NCBI RefSeq assembly: GCF_002934265.1
Contig: NZ_PTIX01000012.1
Coordinates: forward strand, 124,001 to 188,000
Length of the DNA stretch: 64,000 bases
Direction: 5' to 3'
From: Actinokineospora auranticolor
GTDB lineage: Bacteria > Actinomycetota > Actinomycetes > Mycobacteriales > Pseudonocardiaceae
The notes beneath the pieces are model-generated. The model ran no database searches, was not told where the DNA came from, and saw nothing but the letters and a program-made list of their open reading frames with translations. Positions within the stretch are counted from its first letter, which is position 1. Every line of letters begins with the position of its first letter. Both the position numbers and the translations under genes were made by a program. This document shows, piece after piece, positions 54,819 to 63,347 of the stretch.

Positions 54819-56525
54819 TTACGGCACCACGGTGACGCGGTCGGCGGGCGGCGGGGCCAGGTCCGGCTTGGTCGCCAGGTACGCGGTCAGCGCGTCGAGG
54901 TCGACGGGCCCACCGGCGAGGTCACTGCCCTTGGCCAGCTCGGCGAACCCGTCGCCACCGGCGGCGAGGAAGTTGTTCACCGATACCCGGTACTTGCCGT
55001 TCGGGTCGACCGGCACACCCGCGACGGTGATGTCGCGGACCCGGTTGCCCTGCGGCGCGGACTGCGACCACGAGTAGTGCAGCGTCGACGAGACCTGGAG
55101 GAAGCGGATGAGCGTGGTGCCGTTGGGCTGCGGCTGCCACTGCTGCTCCAGCACCGTCTTGAGCTGGCTGCCCGAGAGCGTGATGGTCTGCATGACGTTG
55201 CTGAACGGCTGCACGGCGAACGCCTCGCCGTAGGTGACCACGCCGTTGCCCTCGCCCGCGGGCGAGGACGCGTAGCTGAGGTCGGTGCGGATGCCGCCCG
55301 GGTTGGTCATCGCGATCTGCGCCTGGTTGCCCTGCGTCGCGGCGAGCTGCGCGTCGGCGATGACGTCACCGAGCGGGCTCTCCCCCGACGGCGCCGCCGC
55401 GCGGACCAGGTCGGCGGTGATGCTGCCGATGCGCCGGTTGGCGATCGGACCGGACTTGGCGACCGCCTCGTCCACCAGCGCCTGCACCGCCGGGTCCGGG
55501 GTGACGGTGCGGGTGACGACCTCGTTGTGCGCCACGGTCGCGGACCGGACCACGTCGCGGGTGCGCTTGTCGATCTTGAGGTCGACGACCGAGAGCAGCC
55601 TGCCGAAGGAGGCGCCCTGGATCAGCGGGCGGGGGTTGCCCGCCGGGTCGGTGACCACGCAGTTGTACTGCTGGTGGCTGTGGCCGGTGAACACCGCGTC
55701 CACCGACGGCGAGGCGGCGGTGGCGATGTCGCGCGCGGGGCCCGCGGCGGTGCGGCAGTCGTCCGGGCCGCCACCCTCGGTGCTGTCGCCCTGGTGCAGC
55801 AGCACGACCTGGGTCTGCACGCCCGCCAGGTCCAGCAGCCGCGACGCCTGGTTGATGGCGCGGACCTCGTCGGTGAACTTGAAGCCCTTGATCGCCTCGG
55901 GGGTGACCACCGAAGGCAGGTCCTTGAGCGTGGCGCCGATGATGCCGACCGGGATGCCGTCGACGAACCGCACGGTCAGCGGCAGCACCGCGGGCCAGCC
56001 GTTGTCGCGGGTGATGTTCGCGCCGAGGAAGGGGAACTTCGCGCCGCGGAAGGGCGTGTGGAACTGGCAGCCGTCGGTCGGGTGGCAGCCGCCGAACTGG
56101 ATCCGCAGCAGCTCGGCGAAGCCCTCGTCGAACTCGTGGTTGCCGATCACCGAGGCGGCCACGTCGAGCTTGTTCAGCAGCTCGATGGTCGGCTCGTCGT
56201 GGAACAGCGCCGAGGTGAGCGGGGAGGCGCCGATGTTGTCGCCCGAGGCCAGCACCAGCGAGTTGGGCGCGGCGGCGCGCAACTGCGCGACGTGCGTGGC
56301 CAGGTAGGCGGCACCGCCCGCGTCGACGGTGGAACCGTTGGGCAGGGTCACCCGGCCCGACGAGCCCGCGGGCGGCTGCAGGTTGCCGTGGAAGTCGTTG
56401 AAGGCGATCAGCCGCAGGTCGGTGGTGGCGGGCGGCTTGGGGGCCGCCGCGGCCGTACCCGCGAGCCCGCCGAGCGCCACTCCGACCGCGGCGACCACGG
56501 CCGCGACGCGCTTGGTAAGGATCAT
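54819..56525 (-). CDS. Secreted bifunctional metallophosphatase/5'-nucleotidase
   Basis: 568 aa with signal peptide (KRVAAVVAAVGVALGGLAGT AAAA region). Metallophosphoesterase motifs: IAFNDFHGNLQ, LASGDNIGASPL, SVIGNHEFDEG and GHSHQQYNC. The C-terminal 5'-nucleotidase domain begins near GSITADLVRAAAPSGESPLG and has MTNPGGIRTDL and NNFLAAGGDGF. Dephosphorylates extracellular nucleotides for uptake and phosphate supply. Possible disulfides by paired Cys (CHPTDGC). Start ATG 56525 with GGAGGAGCAG upstream. Confidence 0.95.
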   Translation of the reverse strand: MILTKRVAAVVAAVGVALGGLAGTAAAAPKPPATTDLRLIAFNDFHGNLQPPAGSSGRVTLPNGSTVDAGGAAYLATHVAQLRAAAPNSLVLASGDNIGASPLTSALFHDEPTIELLNKLDVAASVIGNHEFDEGFAELLRIQFGGCHPTDGCQFHTPFRGAKFPFLGANITRDNGWPAVLPLTVRFVDGIPVGIIGATLKDLPSVVTPEAIKGFKFTDEVRAINQASRLLDLAGVQTQVVLLHQGDSTEGGGPDDCRTAAGPARDIATAASPSVDAVFTGHSHQQYNCVVTDPAGNPRPLIQGASFGRLLSVVDLKIDKRTRDVVRSATVAHNEVVTRTVTPDPAVQALVDEAVAKSGPIANRRIGSITADLVRAAAPSGESPLGDVIADAQLAATQGNQAQIAMTNPGGIRTDLSYASSPAGEGNGVVTYGEAFAVQPFSNVMQTITLSGSQLKTVLEQQWQPQPNGTTLIRFLQVSSTLHYSWSQSAPQGNRVRDITVAGVPVDPNGKYRVSVNNFLAAGGDGFAELAKGSDLAGGPVDLDALTAYLATKPDLAPPPADRVTVVP

Positions 56526-56641
56526 CTGCTCCTCCGTCCGTGCGCCGGGGACCGGGTCGGCCCCGGCGCGAGCGGACAGCAGTGTGCCCGCTGGAGATGG
56601 CTAGGACCAGGGCCGGGAGGTGAACGCCGTAACCTGGACGC

Positions 56642-57112
56642 GTGACATCAGTGCGGGCCGAACCCCGGTGGCTTGAACCGGACGAGATGCGGGCTTGGCG
56701 CGCATACGTCATCGGCAGTGAACTGCTGCGCCAGCAGCTGAACCGGGAACTCCAGGACAAGCACAACCTCGCCCTGCCGGACTACGAGGTGCTGGTCCGG
56801 CTCTCCGAGCGCGAGGGCGGCCAGATGCGCATGAGCCAGCTGGCGGGCCAGCTGGCGTCGTCCAAGAGCAGACTCTCGCACCAGATCTCCCGCCTGGAGA
56901 AGGCGGGCCTGGTCCGCCGCGCGGGCTGCGCCGAGGACGCCCGGGGGGTGATCGCCGAGCTGACCCCGAAGGGCATGGAGGTCCTGCGCACCGCGGCGCC
57001 GGTCCACGTCCAGGGCGTGCGCGAGCACCTGGTCGACCTGATGACCCCGGAGGAGCAGCAGGTCATGGCGGGTCTGTTCGAGCGCGTCATCGAACGGCTG
57101 GACCTGGCCTGA
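56642..57112 (+). CDS. MarR family transcriptional regulator
   Basis: 156 aa. Dimer helix (WRAYVIGSELLRQQLNREL), then winged helix MRMSQLAGQLASSKSRLSHQISRLEKAGL with the wing RRAGCAEDARGVIAELTPKG. A Cys in the wing could be redox-sensitive. Divergent from the nucleotidase gene and convergent with the next small gene, so its target is not clear. GTG start at 56642. Confidence 0.9.
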   Translation: MTSVRAEPRWLEPDEMRAWRAYVIGSELLRQQLNRELQDKHNLALPDYEVLVRLSEREGGQMRMSQLAGQLASSKSRLSHQISRLEKAGLVRRAGCAEDARGVIAELTPKGMEVLRTAAPVHVQGVREHLVDLMTPEEQQVMAGLFERVIERLDLA

Positions 57113-57113
57113 G

Positions 57114-57467
57114 TCAGCGGGGCCGGACGCGGTGCAGCGGGGTGGCCAGCGGGTCGACCCAGTGGCCGTGCGCGGGCTGCTCCGCCATCGGGTCCGCCCA
57201 CCGGACGCGCACCCGGTCGGGCCGGGCCTCCTGGATGCGCACCTCCCGCCAGTCGCCCGGGGTGCCCTCGAGCCACCACGGGTCACTCAGCGAGGTCATC
57301 CCGTCACGGCGGAGCACGTCCTCCGCCGCGTCCCGCTCCGACGGCTCAGCCAGGACGGCGTGGAAGACGGTGGTCGGCTGCCACCGGTCGGCCACGGGGC
57401 GCAGGTACCCCAGGATCTCGTCATCGTCGTCGTCGCGGCGGACCACGACGGGCTGGTCGGTCGTCAT
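57114..57467 (-). CDS. Conserved hypothetical protein (117 aa)
   Basis: ATG 57467. Starts TTDQPVVVRRDDDDDEILGY and continues LRPVADRWQPTTVFHAVLAE and WWLEGTPGDWREVRIQEARP; acidic, Trp-rich, soluble. Such proteins are common in actinobacteria with no known role. One base separates its stop from the MarR stop. Confidence 0.65.
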   Translation of the reverse strand: MTTDQPVVVRRDDDDDEILGYLRPVADRWQPTTVFHAVLAEPSERDAAEDVLRRDGMTSLSDPWWLEGTPGDWREVRIQEARPDRVRVRWADPMAEQPAHGHWVDPLATPLHRVRPR

Positions 57468-57605
57468 CCGACCAAGGTAGGGACGCGATCGCGTTGTGGC
57501 ACCCGGTTTTCCGGCTGCCCGCCCGCGCGATCCGCGGCGGCGGGCACCGGCGCGGACGGCCGATCTCCCGCCCGCCGATGACCACGGTCGGCTAGGCTCG
57601 TCGGC

Positions 57606-57690
57606 GGTAGCGTGCCCGAGCGGCCTAAGGGACACGTCTTGAAAACGTGCGAGGGTAAAACCTCCGTGGGTTCAAATCCCACCGCTACCG
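57606..57690 (+). tRNA. tRNA-Ser (anticodon TGA)
   Basis: 85 nt, acceptor GGTAGCG/CGCTACC, anticodon loop CTTGAAA, long variable arm, T-loop GGTTCAAATCC. CCA not encoded. Confidence 0.95.
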
Positions 57691-57864
57691 CGTACCGGAA
57701 ACGCCCCGCACCCACCCGGGTGCGGGGCTTTTCCGCTTCCGGGAAAGGCGCGCACCGGCCAAGGGGCGCCCGGACCCCGACGTGCGGGCTCCCCTACTGT
57801 GAGTCGGTCTATCGGTTGCCCGAACAGGCGGCCGGTAACCGAAAGCCTGAGTCTGGGGGGTCAC

Positions 57865-59661
57865 ATGGTCGACGTCGCCACCGACGTCACCACCGCACCC
57901 GCACCCGGCCCGGCCACCGAGTGGTGGCGGCGACCGCGGGTGTGGACGGGGGTCGTGTTCGCGGCCGTGCTGCTCGTCTTCCTGTTCCTTGCCTGGCAGC
58001 GCCGGTGGATGAGCGACGACGGGCTCATCGTGCTGCGGACGGTGCGCAACATCTTCGAGGGCAACGGCCCGGTCTACAACGCGGGTGAGCGCGTCGAGGC
58101 GAACACGAGCACCCTCTGGACCGTGCTGGTCACCCTCGGCGGGCTGCTGCCCGGGGTCCGGCTCGAGTGGGTCGCGGTCATCGAGGGCCTGCTCTGCGCG
58201 GTCGCGGGTCTCGGCTTCGCCATGGACGGCGCGCGGCGCCTGCACCCCGGTGACGGCCGCGCGGTGTTCCTGCCCGCGGGCGCGGTGCTGGTCGTGGTCC
58301 TGCCCCCGTTCCGCGACTTCGCCACCTCCGGTCTGGAAACCGGCCTGATCTCGCTGTGGCTCGGGTTGTCGTGGTGGGTGGTGGTGCGGCTCGCCGTCAG
58401 CCGCGGCGTCACCGCGGCCACCGGCCCGGCGGTGGCCGACGACGCGCCGCCGCGTGCGGTGCGGACCTGGCCGGTGGCACTGGTCCTCGGTCTCGGACCG
58501 CTGGTGCGCCCGGACCTCGCGCTGTTCAGCGCCGTCGGGTTCGCCGCGGTGCTGTTCATCGCCTGGCAGGGCTGGCGGCGCGCGCTGGCCTGGGTGGGCG
58601 CCGCGGCGGCGATTCCGCTGGCGTACCAGGTCTTCCGCATGGGCTACTACGGCGTCCTCACGCCGAACACGGCCATCGCCAAGGAAGCGGGTACGGCGCA
58701 CTGGCTCCGCGGCTTGGGCTACCTGCACGACTTCGCCAAGCCCTACCTGGTGTGGGTACCGGTGCTGCTGCTCGCCGCTGGCGCGCGCCTACTGGTACGC
58801 CGCCTGCCGCGCACCCGGCCGATGACCGTGCTGCTGGCGTTCCCGCTGGTGGCCGGGCTGGCGCTGGCCCTGTACGTCATCCGCATCGGCGGCGACTTCA
58901 TGCACGGCCGCATGCTGCTGCCCGCGCTGTTCACCCTGCTGCTGCCGGTCATGGTGCTGCCCGTGGCGAAGTGGCACTCCGCGGTGGTCGCCGGGGTCGG
59001 GGCGTGGGGCGTGGTCGCGCTCGGCTGGTTCCACGTGCCCCACGACGGCGACGGCTACATCAACGGCGGCGGCATCGCCGACGAGCGCGGCTACTGGGCG
59101 GACTTCACCGGCCACGACTACCCGATCACCGCGGACGACTACCGCGGCCTGCCCGCGCCGGTGCTGTCCGAGAACGTGGCGCTGATCGAGCGGCTGCCCG
59201 GCTCGCGGGTGGTGCTGCGCACGTCGACCGGCTGGCACGAGTTCCCCTCCGACCGGCCGTACTCCTCCTACGCCACGACCAGCATCGGCGCCGCGGGCAT
59301 GCTGATCGACGTCGACGTCCGCATCCAGGACGTGTACGGGCTGGTCAACCCGCTCGCCGCGCACACCGAGATGGTCAAGGCGACCCGGCCCGGGCACGAG
59401 AAGCAGCCGACCATGGCGTGGACGGTCGGCGAGGCGGGCACCGGTGAGCTCGCCGCGACCGGTCCGGTCCCCGAGGTGGCGGCGGCCGACATCCAGGCGG
59501 CCCAGCGGGCGGTCGCGTGCCCGGAGATCGCCGAGCTGATCGCGTCCTACCGCGAACCGCTGACCGCGGGCCGGTTCTGGGACAACCTGACCGGCGCCTT
59601 CCACCGCACCGGGGTCCGCTACCCGGCCGACCCGAAGCTCGCCGCCAACTGCGGCGGCTGA
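57865..59661 (+). CDS. AftB-like terminal beta-(1->2)-arabinofuranosyltransferase (membrane GT-C)
   Basis: 598 aa, about nine to ten membrane helices followed by a soluble extracytoplasmic domain from ~410. After the first helix comes the GT-C acidic motif (RRWMSDDGLIVLRTVRNIFE), then GNGPVYNAGERVEANTSTLW, and later IRIGGDFMHGRMLLPALF. These blocks are those of AftB (Rv3805c), which caps arabinan in the wall using decaprenyl-phosphoarabinose. So this gene implies an arabinogalactan envelope. ATG 57865 after GGGGGG. Terminator follows. Confidence 0.85.
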   Translation: MVDVATDVTTAPAPGPATEWWRRPRVWTGVVFAAVLLVFLFLAWQRRWMSDDGLIVLRTVRNIFEGNGPVYNAGERVEANTSTLWTVLVTLGGLLPGVRLEWVAVIEGLLCAVAGLGFAMDGARRLHPGDGRAVFLPAGAVLVVVLPPFRDFATSGLETGLISLWLGLSWWVVVRLAVSRGVTAATGPAVADDAPPRAVRTWPVALVLGLGPLVRPDLALFSAVGFAAVLFIAWQGWRRALAWVGAAAAIPLAYQVFRMGYYGVLTPNTAIAKEAGTAHWLRGLGYLHDFAKPYLVWVPVLLLAAGARLLVRRLPRTRPMTVLLAFPLVAGLALALYVIRIGGDFMHGRMLLPALFTLLLPVMVLPVAKWHSAVVAGVGAWGVVALGWFHVPHDGDGYINGGGIADERGYWADFTGHDYPITADDYRGLPAPVLSENVALIERLPGSRVVLRTSTGWHEFPSDRPYSSYATTSIGAAGMLIDVDVRIQDVYGLVNPLAAHTEMVKATRPGHEKQPTMAWTVGEAGTGELAATGPVPEVAAADIQAAQRAVACPEIAELIASYREPLTAGRFWDNLTGAFHRTGVRYPADPKLAANCGG

Positions 59662-59679
59662 GGCGATCCGACAAAGGAG

Positions 59680-59707
59680 AAGGGCCCCGCCGGTCGGCGG
59701 GGCCCTT
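59680..59707. terminator. Bidirectional terminator between AftB-like and M28 genes
   Basis: Arms 59680-59691 and 59696-59707 (12 bp) with a 4-nt loop, then CCTTTCG. Convergent genes end on both sides. Confidence 0.85.
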
Positions 59708-59736
59708 CCTTTCGTTCCGGCTCAGCCGAACACCGC

Positions 59737-61314
59737 TCAGACGGCGACCTCGGCGTCGTGCGAGCAGCCCGCGCCGTGCAGACCCTCGTGGGTGTCGACG
59801 ACGGCGAGCGAGCGGGCCTTGGCCTTGGCCGCGACGCGGGCCTTGGCGCGCAGGTCGCGCGGGGGCACGCCGTTGATCTCCTCGGTGCTGATCGCGTAGG
59901 ACGCGGTCACCCAGGCGATGGCGTCGGAGTTGCGGTCCAGGGCGACGCGGTCGATGTTGCCCAGGTTGTCACCCTTGGCGTGGTAGTTCTTGTCGTAGGC
60001 GACACCGGCCTGGCCACCCCACTTGTCGGCCTGCGCCTGGGTCTTGACGCCCTCGGCGCCGGTGAACAGGCCACCGGCCGGGATGCCGTTGGCGATGAAC
60101 TCGCCGTAGTCCGAGCGGCCGGTGAAGTCGGTGCCCTCGGTCGGGGTGCCGGTCGTGTTGAGGAAGTTGGCGAACGCCGCCTCGATCTGCGCCGAGCCGT
60201 ACGGGCCCTCACCGGCGCCGACGCCGTCGGAGTTGTCGCCGTCGTAGATGAAGTAGCCGGTGTTCGGCGAGGCGATCATGTCGAAGTTCAGGTACAGCGC
60301 GATGTCGAGCTGCTGCTCGAAGCTCAGCGACTGCACGTAGTTCTTCGAGCCGACCAGGCCCAGCTCCTCGGCGCTCCACCAGGCGAAGCGGACCGCGTTG
60401 TTCACCTTCGGCGAGCCGCCGAGCTGGATCGCGGTCTCCAGCAGACCCGCGCTGCCCGAGCCGTTGTCGTTGATGCCGGGGCCCTGCACCACGCTGTCGA
60501 GGTGCGCGCCCGCCATGACGACGTTGTTCTTGCGACCGGTCTTGGTCTGCGCGATGACGTTGTAGGTCTTGCGCTCCTCGCGCAGCGCGCGCAGCTCCAG
60601 GGTCACCGTGGCGCCGTTGGACGACGCGGCCAGCGCCTCGCCGTCGGCCTTGGTGATGCCGCCGGTGGGCAGCTTGGCCGCGGCCGGGTCGCTGAGCGTG
60701 CCCGCCAGCGGTCCGTCGACGTTGTTGTAGATGATCGCGCCGACCGCACCGGCCTCGAAGGCGGCCTGCTGCTTCTGCGCGAACGGGCAGGCGCCGCGCT
60801 GCACCAGCACGATCTTGCCGGTGACCGCGGTGTAGTCGGCGGCCTCGCAACCGGGGGTCGCGTCCCCCGCGCTCGGGATCACTGCGAGCGGCGCGGTGAC
60901 GCCACCGGTCGGCGTGGAGAGGCTGTAGGTCATGATCGTGATCGGCACCGCGCGGCCACCGGCGGTCAGCTTCTCCGCGAGGGTCTGCACGAAGGTGAAC
61001 GGGAACTCGTGCCGGGTCACGTCGAAGCCCGCCTCGACCAGCTTGGCCTCGACGTACTCCGCGGACTGGTTGAAGCCGGGGGTGCCCGCGGCGCGCGTGC
61101 CGCCGTTCTTGTCGGCGATGCGCTGCAGGGCGATCAGGTGCCGGTTGACGCCCGCGCCGGTGACCTTCTTGGTCAGGTTCTTCGCCAGGGCGGGGCCGTC
61201 CGGCAGCTCGGCGGACGCGGTCGGCGCGGCCGAGGACGGGATGGTGGTGAACGCCAGTGCGCCGGTCGCCGCGAGGATGGCGGCCCCGACGCGCAACGTC
61301 TGACTTCTCGACAT
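59737..61314 (-). CDS. Secreted M28 aminopeptidase with PA domain (copy 1)
   Basis: 525 aa. Signal peptide (TLRVGAAILAATGALAFTTI). PA (protease-associated) insert with GKIVLVQRGACPFAQKQ and AGAVGAIIYNNVDG. Two-zinc M28 core: GAHLDSV, GINDNGSGSAGLLE, WWSAEELGLVGS, YLNFDMIASPN and the last His in NYHAKGDN. A tail with several Arg/Ala and HEGLHGAGCSHDAEV may bind metal or be cleaved. ATG 61314 after GAGGGGACCTGC. Tandem paralogue of the next gene. Confidence 0.93.
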   Translation of the reverse strand: MSRSQTLRVGAAILAATGALAFTTIPSSAAPTASAELPDGPALAKNLTKKVTGAGVNRHLIALQRIADKNGGTRAAGTPGFNQSAEYVEAKLVEAGFDVTRHEFPFTFVQTLAEKLTAGGRAVPITIMTYSLSTPTGGVTAPLAVIPSAGDATPGCEAADYTAVTGKIVLVQRGACPFAQKQQAAFEAGAVGAIIYNNVDGPLAGTLSDPAAAKLPTGGITKADGEALAASSNGATVTLELRALREERKTYNVIAQTKTGRKNNVVMAGAHLDSVVQGPGINDNGSGSAGLLETAIQLGGSPKVNNAVRFAWWSAEELGLVGSKNYVQSLSFEQQLDIALYLNFDMIASPNTGYFIYDGDNSDGVGAGEGPYGSAQIEAAFANFLNTTGTPTEGTDFTGRSDYGEFIANGIPAGGLFTGAEGVKTQAQADKWGGQAGVAYDKNYHAKGDNLGNIDRVALDRNSDAIAWVTASYAISTEEINGVPPRDLRAKARVAAKAKARSLAVVDTHEGLHGAGCSHDAEVAV

Positions 61315-61466
61315 GCAGGTCCCCTCATTGACCAGTGGTGACAACCGCGAACCGTGACCTCCCCGACGCGGACCGTGTCGCGGCGTGAGTGCCACCCTCA
61401 CCTGCTCGGACGGCCTGGTCAAGAGCCGTTGTTTGCCAACTTGGACGGTCGCGGTCGAGATAGTGC

Positions 61467-61504
61467 GGAAAGGCCCCGTGGCGTGGTCGCCACGGGGCCT
61501 TTCC
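61467..61504 (-). terminator. Terminator of M28 copy 2
   Basis: Perfect 17-bp arms 61467-61483 and 61488-61504, loop TGGT, 52 nt past the stop at 61556. It separates transcription of the two paralogues. Confidence 0.85.
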
Positions 61505-61555
61505 TTAGGCTGAATGCCGCAACAGCGGCGGATAACGATTTGTCAGCCGGTCACT

Positions 61556-63103
61556 TCAGAGGGAAAGACCGTGCGTGTGCTTACCGGCCTTGGCCTTCTT
61601 CGCCACGTTCGTCTTGGCCGCCTTGCGGGCCGCGGCCTTGGCCGCCTTGGCCGCGGCGTTCTTCGGCGGCACGCCGTTGATCTCCTCGGTGCTGATCGCG
61701 TAGGACGCGGTCACCCAGGCCAGCGCGTCGGCGTTGCGGTCGAGCGCGACCCGGTCGAGGTTGCCAAGGTTGTCGCACTTGGAGTGGTAGCACTTGTCGA
61801 AAGCGACACCCGCCTGACCACCCCACTTGTCGGCCTGCGCGGCGGTCTTGATGCCCTCCGCGCCGGTGAAGATGCCACCGGCCGGGATGCCGTTGGCGAT
61901 GAACTCGCCGTAGTCCGAGCGGCCGTCGAAGTCCGTGCCCTCGGTCGGGGTGCCGGTGGCGTTGAGGAAGCCCGCCAGCGCGGACTCGATCTGCGCCGAG
62001 CCGTACGGGCCCTCACCCGCGCCGACACCGTCGGAGTTGTCGCCGTCGTAGACGAAGTAGGCCGCGTTCGGCGACGCGATCATGTCGAAGTTCAGGTACA
62101 GCGCGATGTCGAGCTGCTGCTCGAAGGTCAGCGACTGCACGTACTTGGTCGAGCCGACCAGGCCCAGCTCCTCGGCACCCCACCAGGCGAAGCGCACGGA
62201 GTTGCTGACCTTGGGCGACGCGCCGAGCTGCAGCGCGGTCTCCAGCAGCGCGGCGCTGCCCGAGCCGTTGTCGTTGATGCCCGGGCCCGCCTCGACGCTG
62301 TCGAGGTGCGAGCCGACCATGACCACGTTGTTCTTCCGACCGGTCTTGGTCTCGGCGATGATGTTGCGCGCGGGCTTCTCGACCACGTGGAACCGCATGT
62401 CCACGGTGGTGGACGCGCCGTTCTTGCCGAACAGGGTGTCGCCGTCGGCCTTGCTGACGCCGCCGGTCGGCAGCACGCCGCCCTCGCCGAGGGTGACGCC
62501 CTGGAGCGGGCCGTCGACGTTGTTGGCGACCAGCACCGCGACCGCGCCCGCGGCGGCGGCGTTGGCCTGCTTCTGGTTGAAGGTGCAGGCACCGCGGCGG
62601 ATCAGCACGACCGCGCCCTTGGTGGGCAGGCCCGCGAAGTCACTGGCCTCGCAGCCGGGGGTGGCGTCCTGCGGGATGGTCACCAGCGGACCGGTGATGC
62701 CGCCGACCGGGGTCTGCGGGGACTCCTCGAGGGGGAACGCGTCGACCTTGGTGCCACCCGCGTTGGCGAAGGCCGCGTCGGTGATCTGCACGGGGTAGGT
62801 GAACTCAGGGGTGCTCACCTCGTACCCGGCGTCCCGCAGCAGGCCCGCGACGTAGTCGACGCTCTGGTCGTAGCCCTTGGTGCCGACCGCGCGGTTGCCG
62901 CCGTTCTTGTCGGCGATGCGCTGCAAGGCGATCAGGTGCCGGTTGATCCCGCTCGCGGTGACCTTCTTGGTCAGGTTCTTGGCCAGCGCGGGCCCGTCGG
63001 GCAACTGGACCTGGGCGGTGGCCGGTACCGCGGCGAACGCGAGACCGGCACAGGCGGCGAGCGCGATGGCGCCCGCGCGAACCGGTGTCCTGGGGGACGA
63101 CAT
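61556..63103 (-). CDS. Secreted M28 aminopeptidase with PA domain (copy 2)
   Basis: 515 aa, same layout as copy 1: signal peptide ending near ATA, LPDGPALAKNLTKKVT, PA domain, GSHLDSV, GINDNGSGSAALLE, WWGAEELGLVGS, YLNFDMIASPN. The final zinc-loop reads DKCYHSKCDN, adding two Cys that copy 1 lacks (DKNYHAKGDN), so a disulfide around the active site is likely. The tail is Lys/Ala-rich (KAAKAAARKAAK) and would bind acidic polymers. ATG 63103 after GAAGGGAAG. Confidence 0.93.
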   Translation of the reverse strand: MSSPRTPVRAGAIALAACAGLAFAAVPATAQVQLPDGPALAKNLTKKVTASGINRHLIALQRIADKNGGNRAVGTKGYDQSVDYVAGLLRDAGYEVSTPEFTYPVQITDAAFANAGGTKVDAFPLEESPQTPVGGITGPLVTIPQDATPGCEASDFAGLPTKGAVVLIRRGACTFNQKQANAAAAGAVAVLVANNVDGPLQGVTLGEGGVLPTGGVSKADGDTLFGKNGASTTVDMRFHVVEKPARNIIAETKTGRKNNVVMVGSHLDSVEAGPGINDNGSGSAALLETALQLGASPKVSNSVRFAWWGAEELGLVGSTKYVQSLTFEQQLDIALYLNFDMIASPNAAYFVYDGDNSDGVGAGEGPYGSAQIESALAGFLNATGTPTEGTDFDGRSDYGEFIANGIPAGGIFTGAEGIKTAAQADKWGGQAGVAFDKCYHSKCDNLGNLDRVALDRNADALAWVTASYAISTEEINGVPPKNAAAKAAKAAARKAAKTNVAKKAKAGKHTHGLSL

Positions 63104-63347
63104 GGGCAACTTCCCTTCGTGGGGGTGAAAAGTGCCGGTGCGCCGAACCCCCGACCGGCATATCCGGCGTGCGTGACTCTTGCTCGCAATTCGGCGCTGG
63201 TCAAGAGTTCATTTCGGACTGTGACCATCCGACCGTGCCTGCCCGCCCATTCCCCCGATCCGAAACGCATTCCGTGACCGCCGGTCACCCCCATCGGGCA
63301 GCACCTCCTGCCCGGTGGGGATCTCCGGGCAGCGTTACCTTTGGCCC

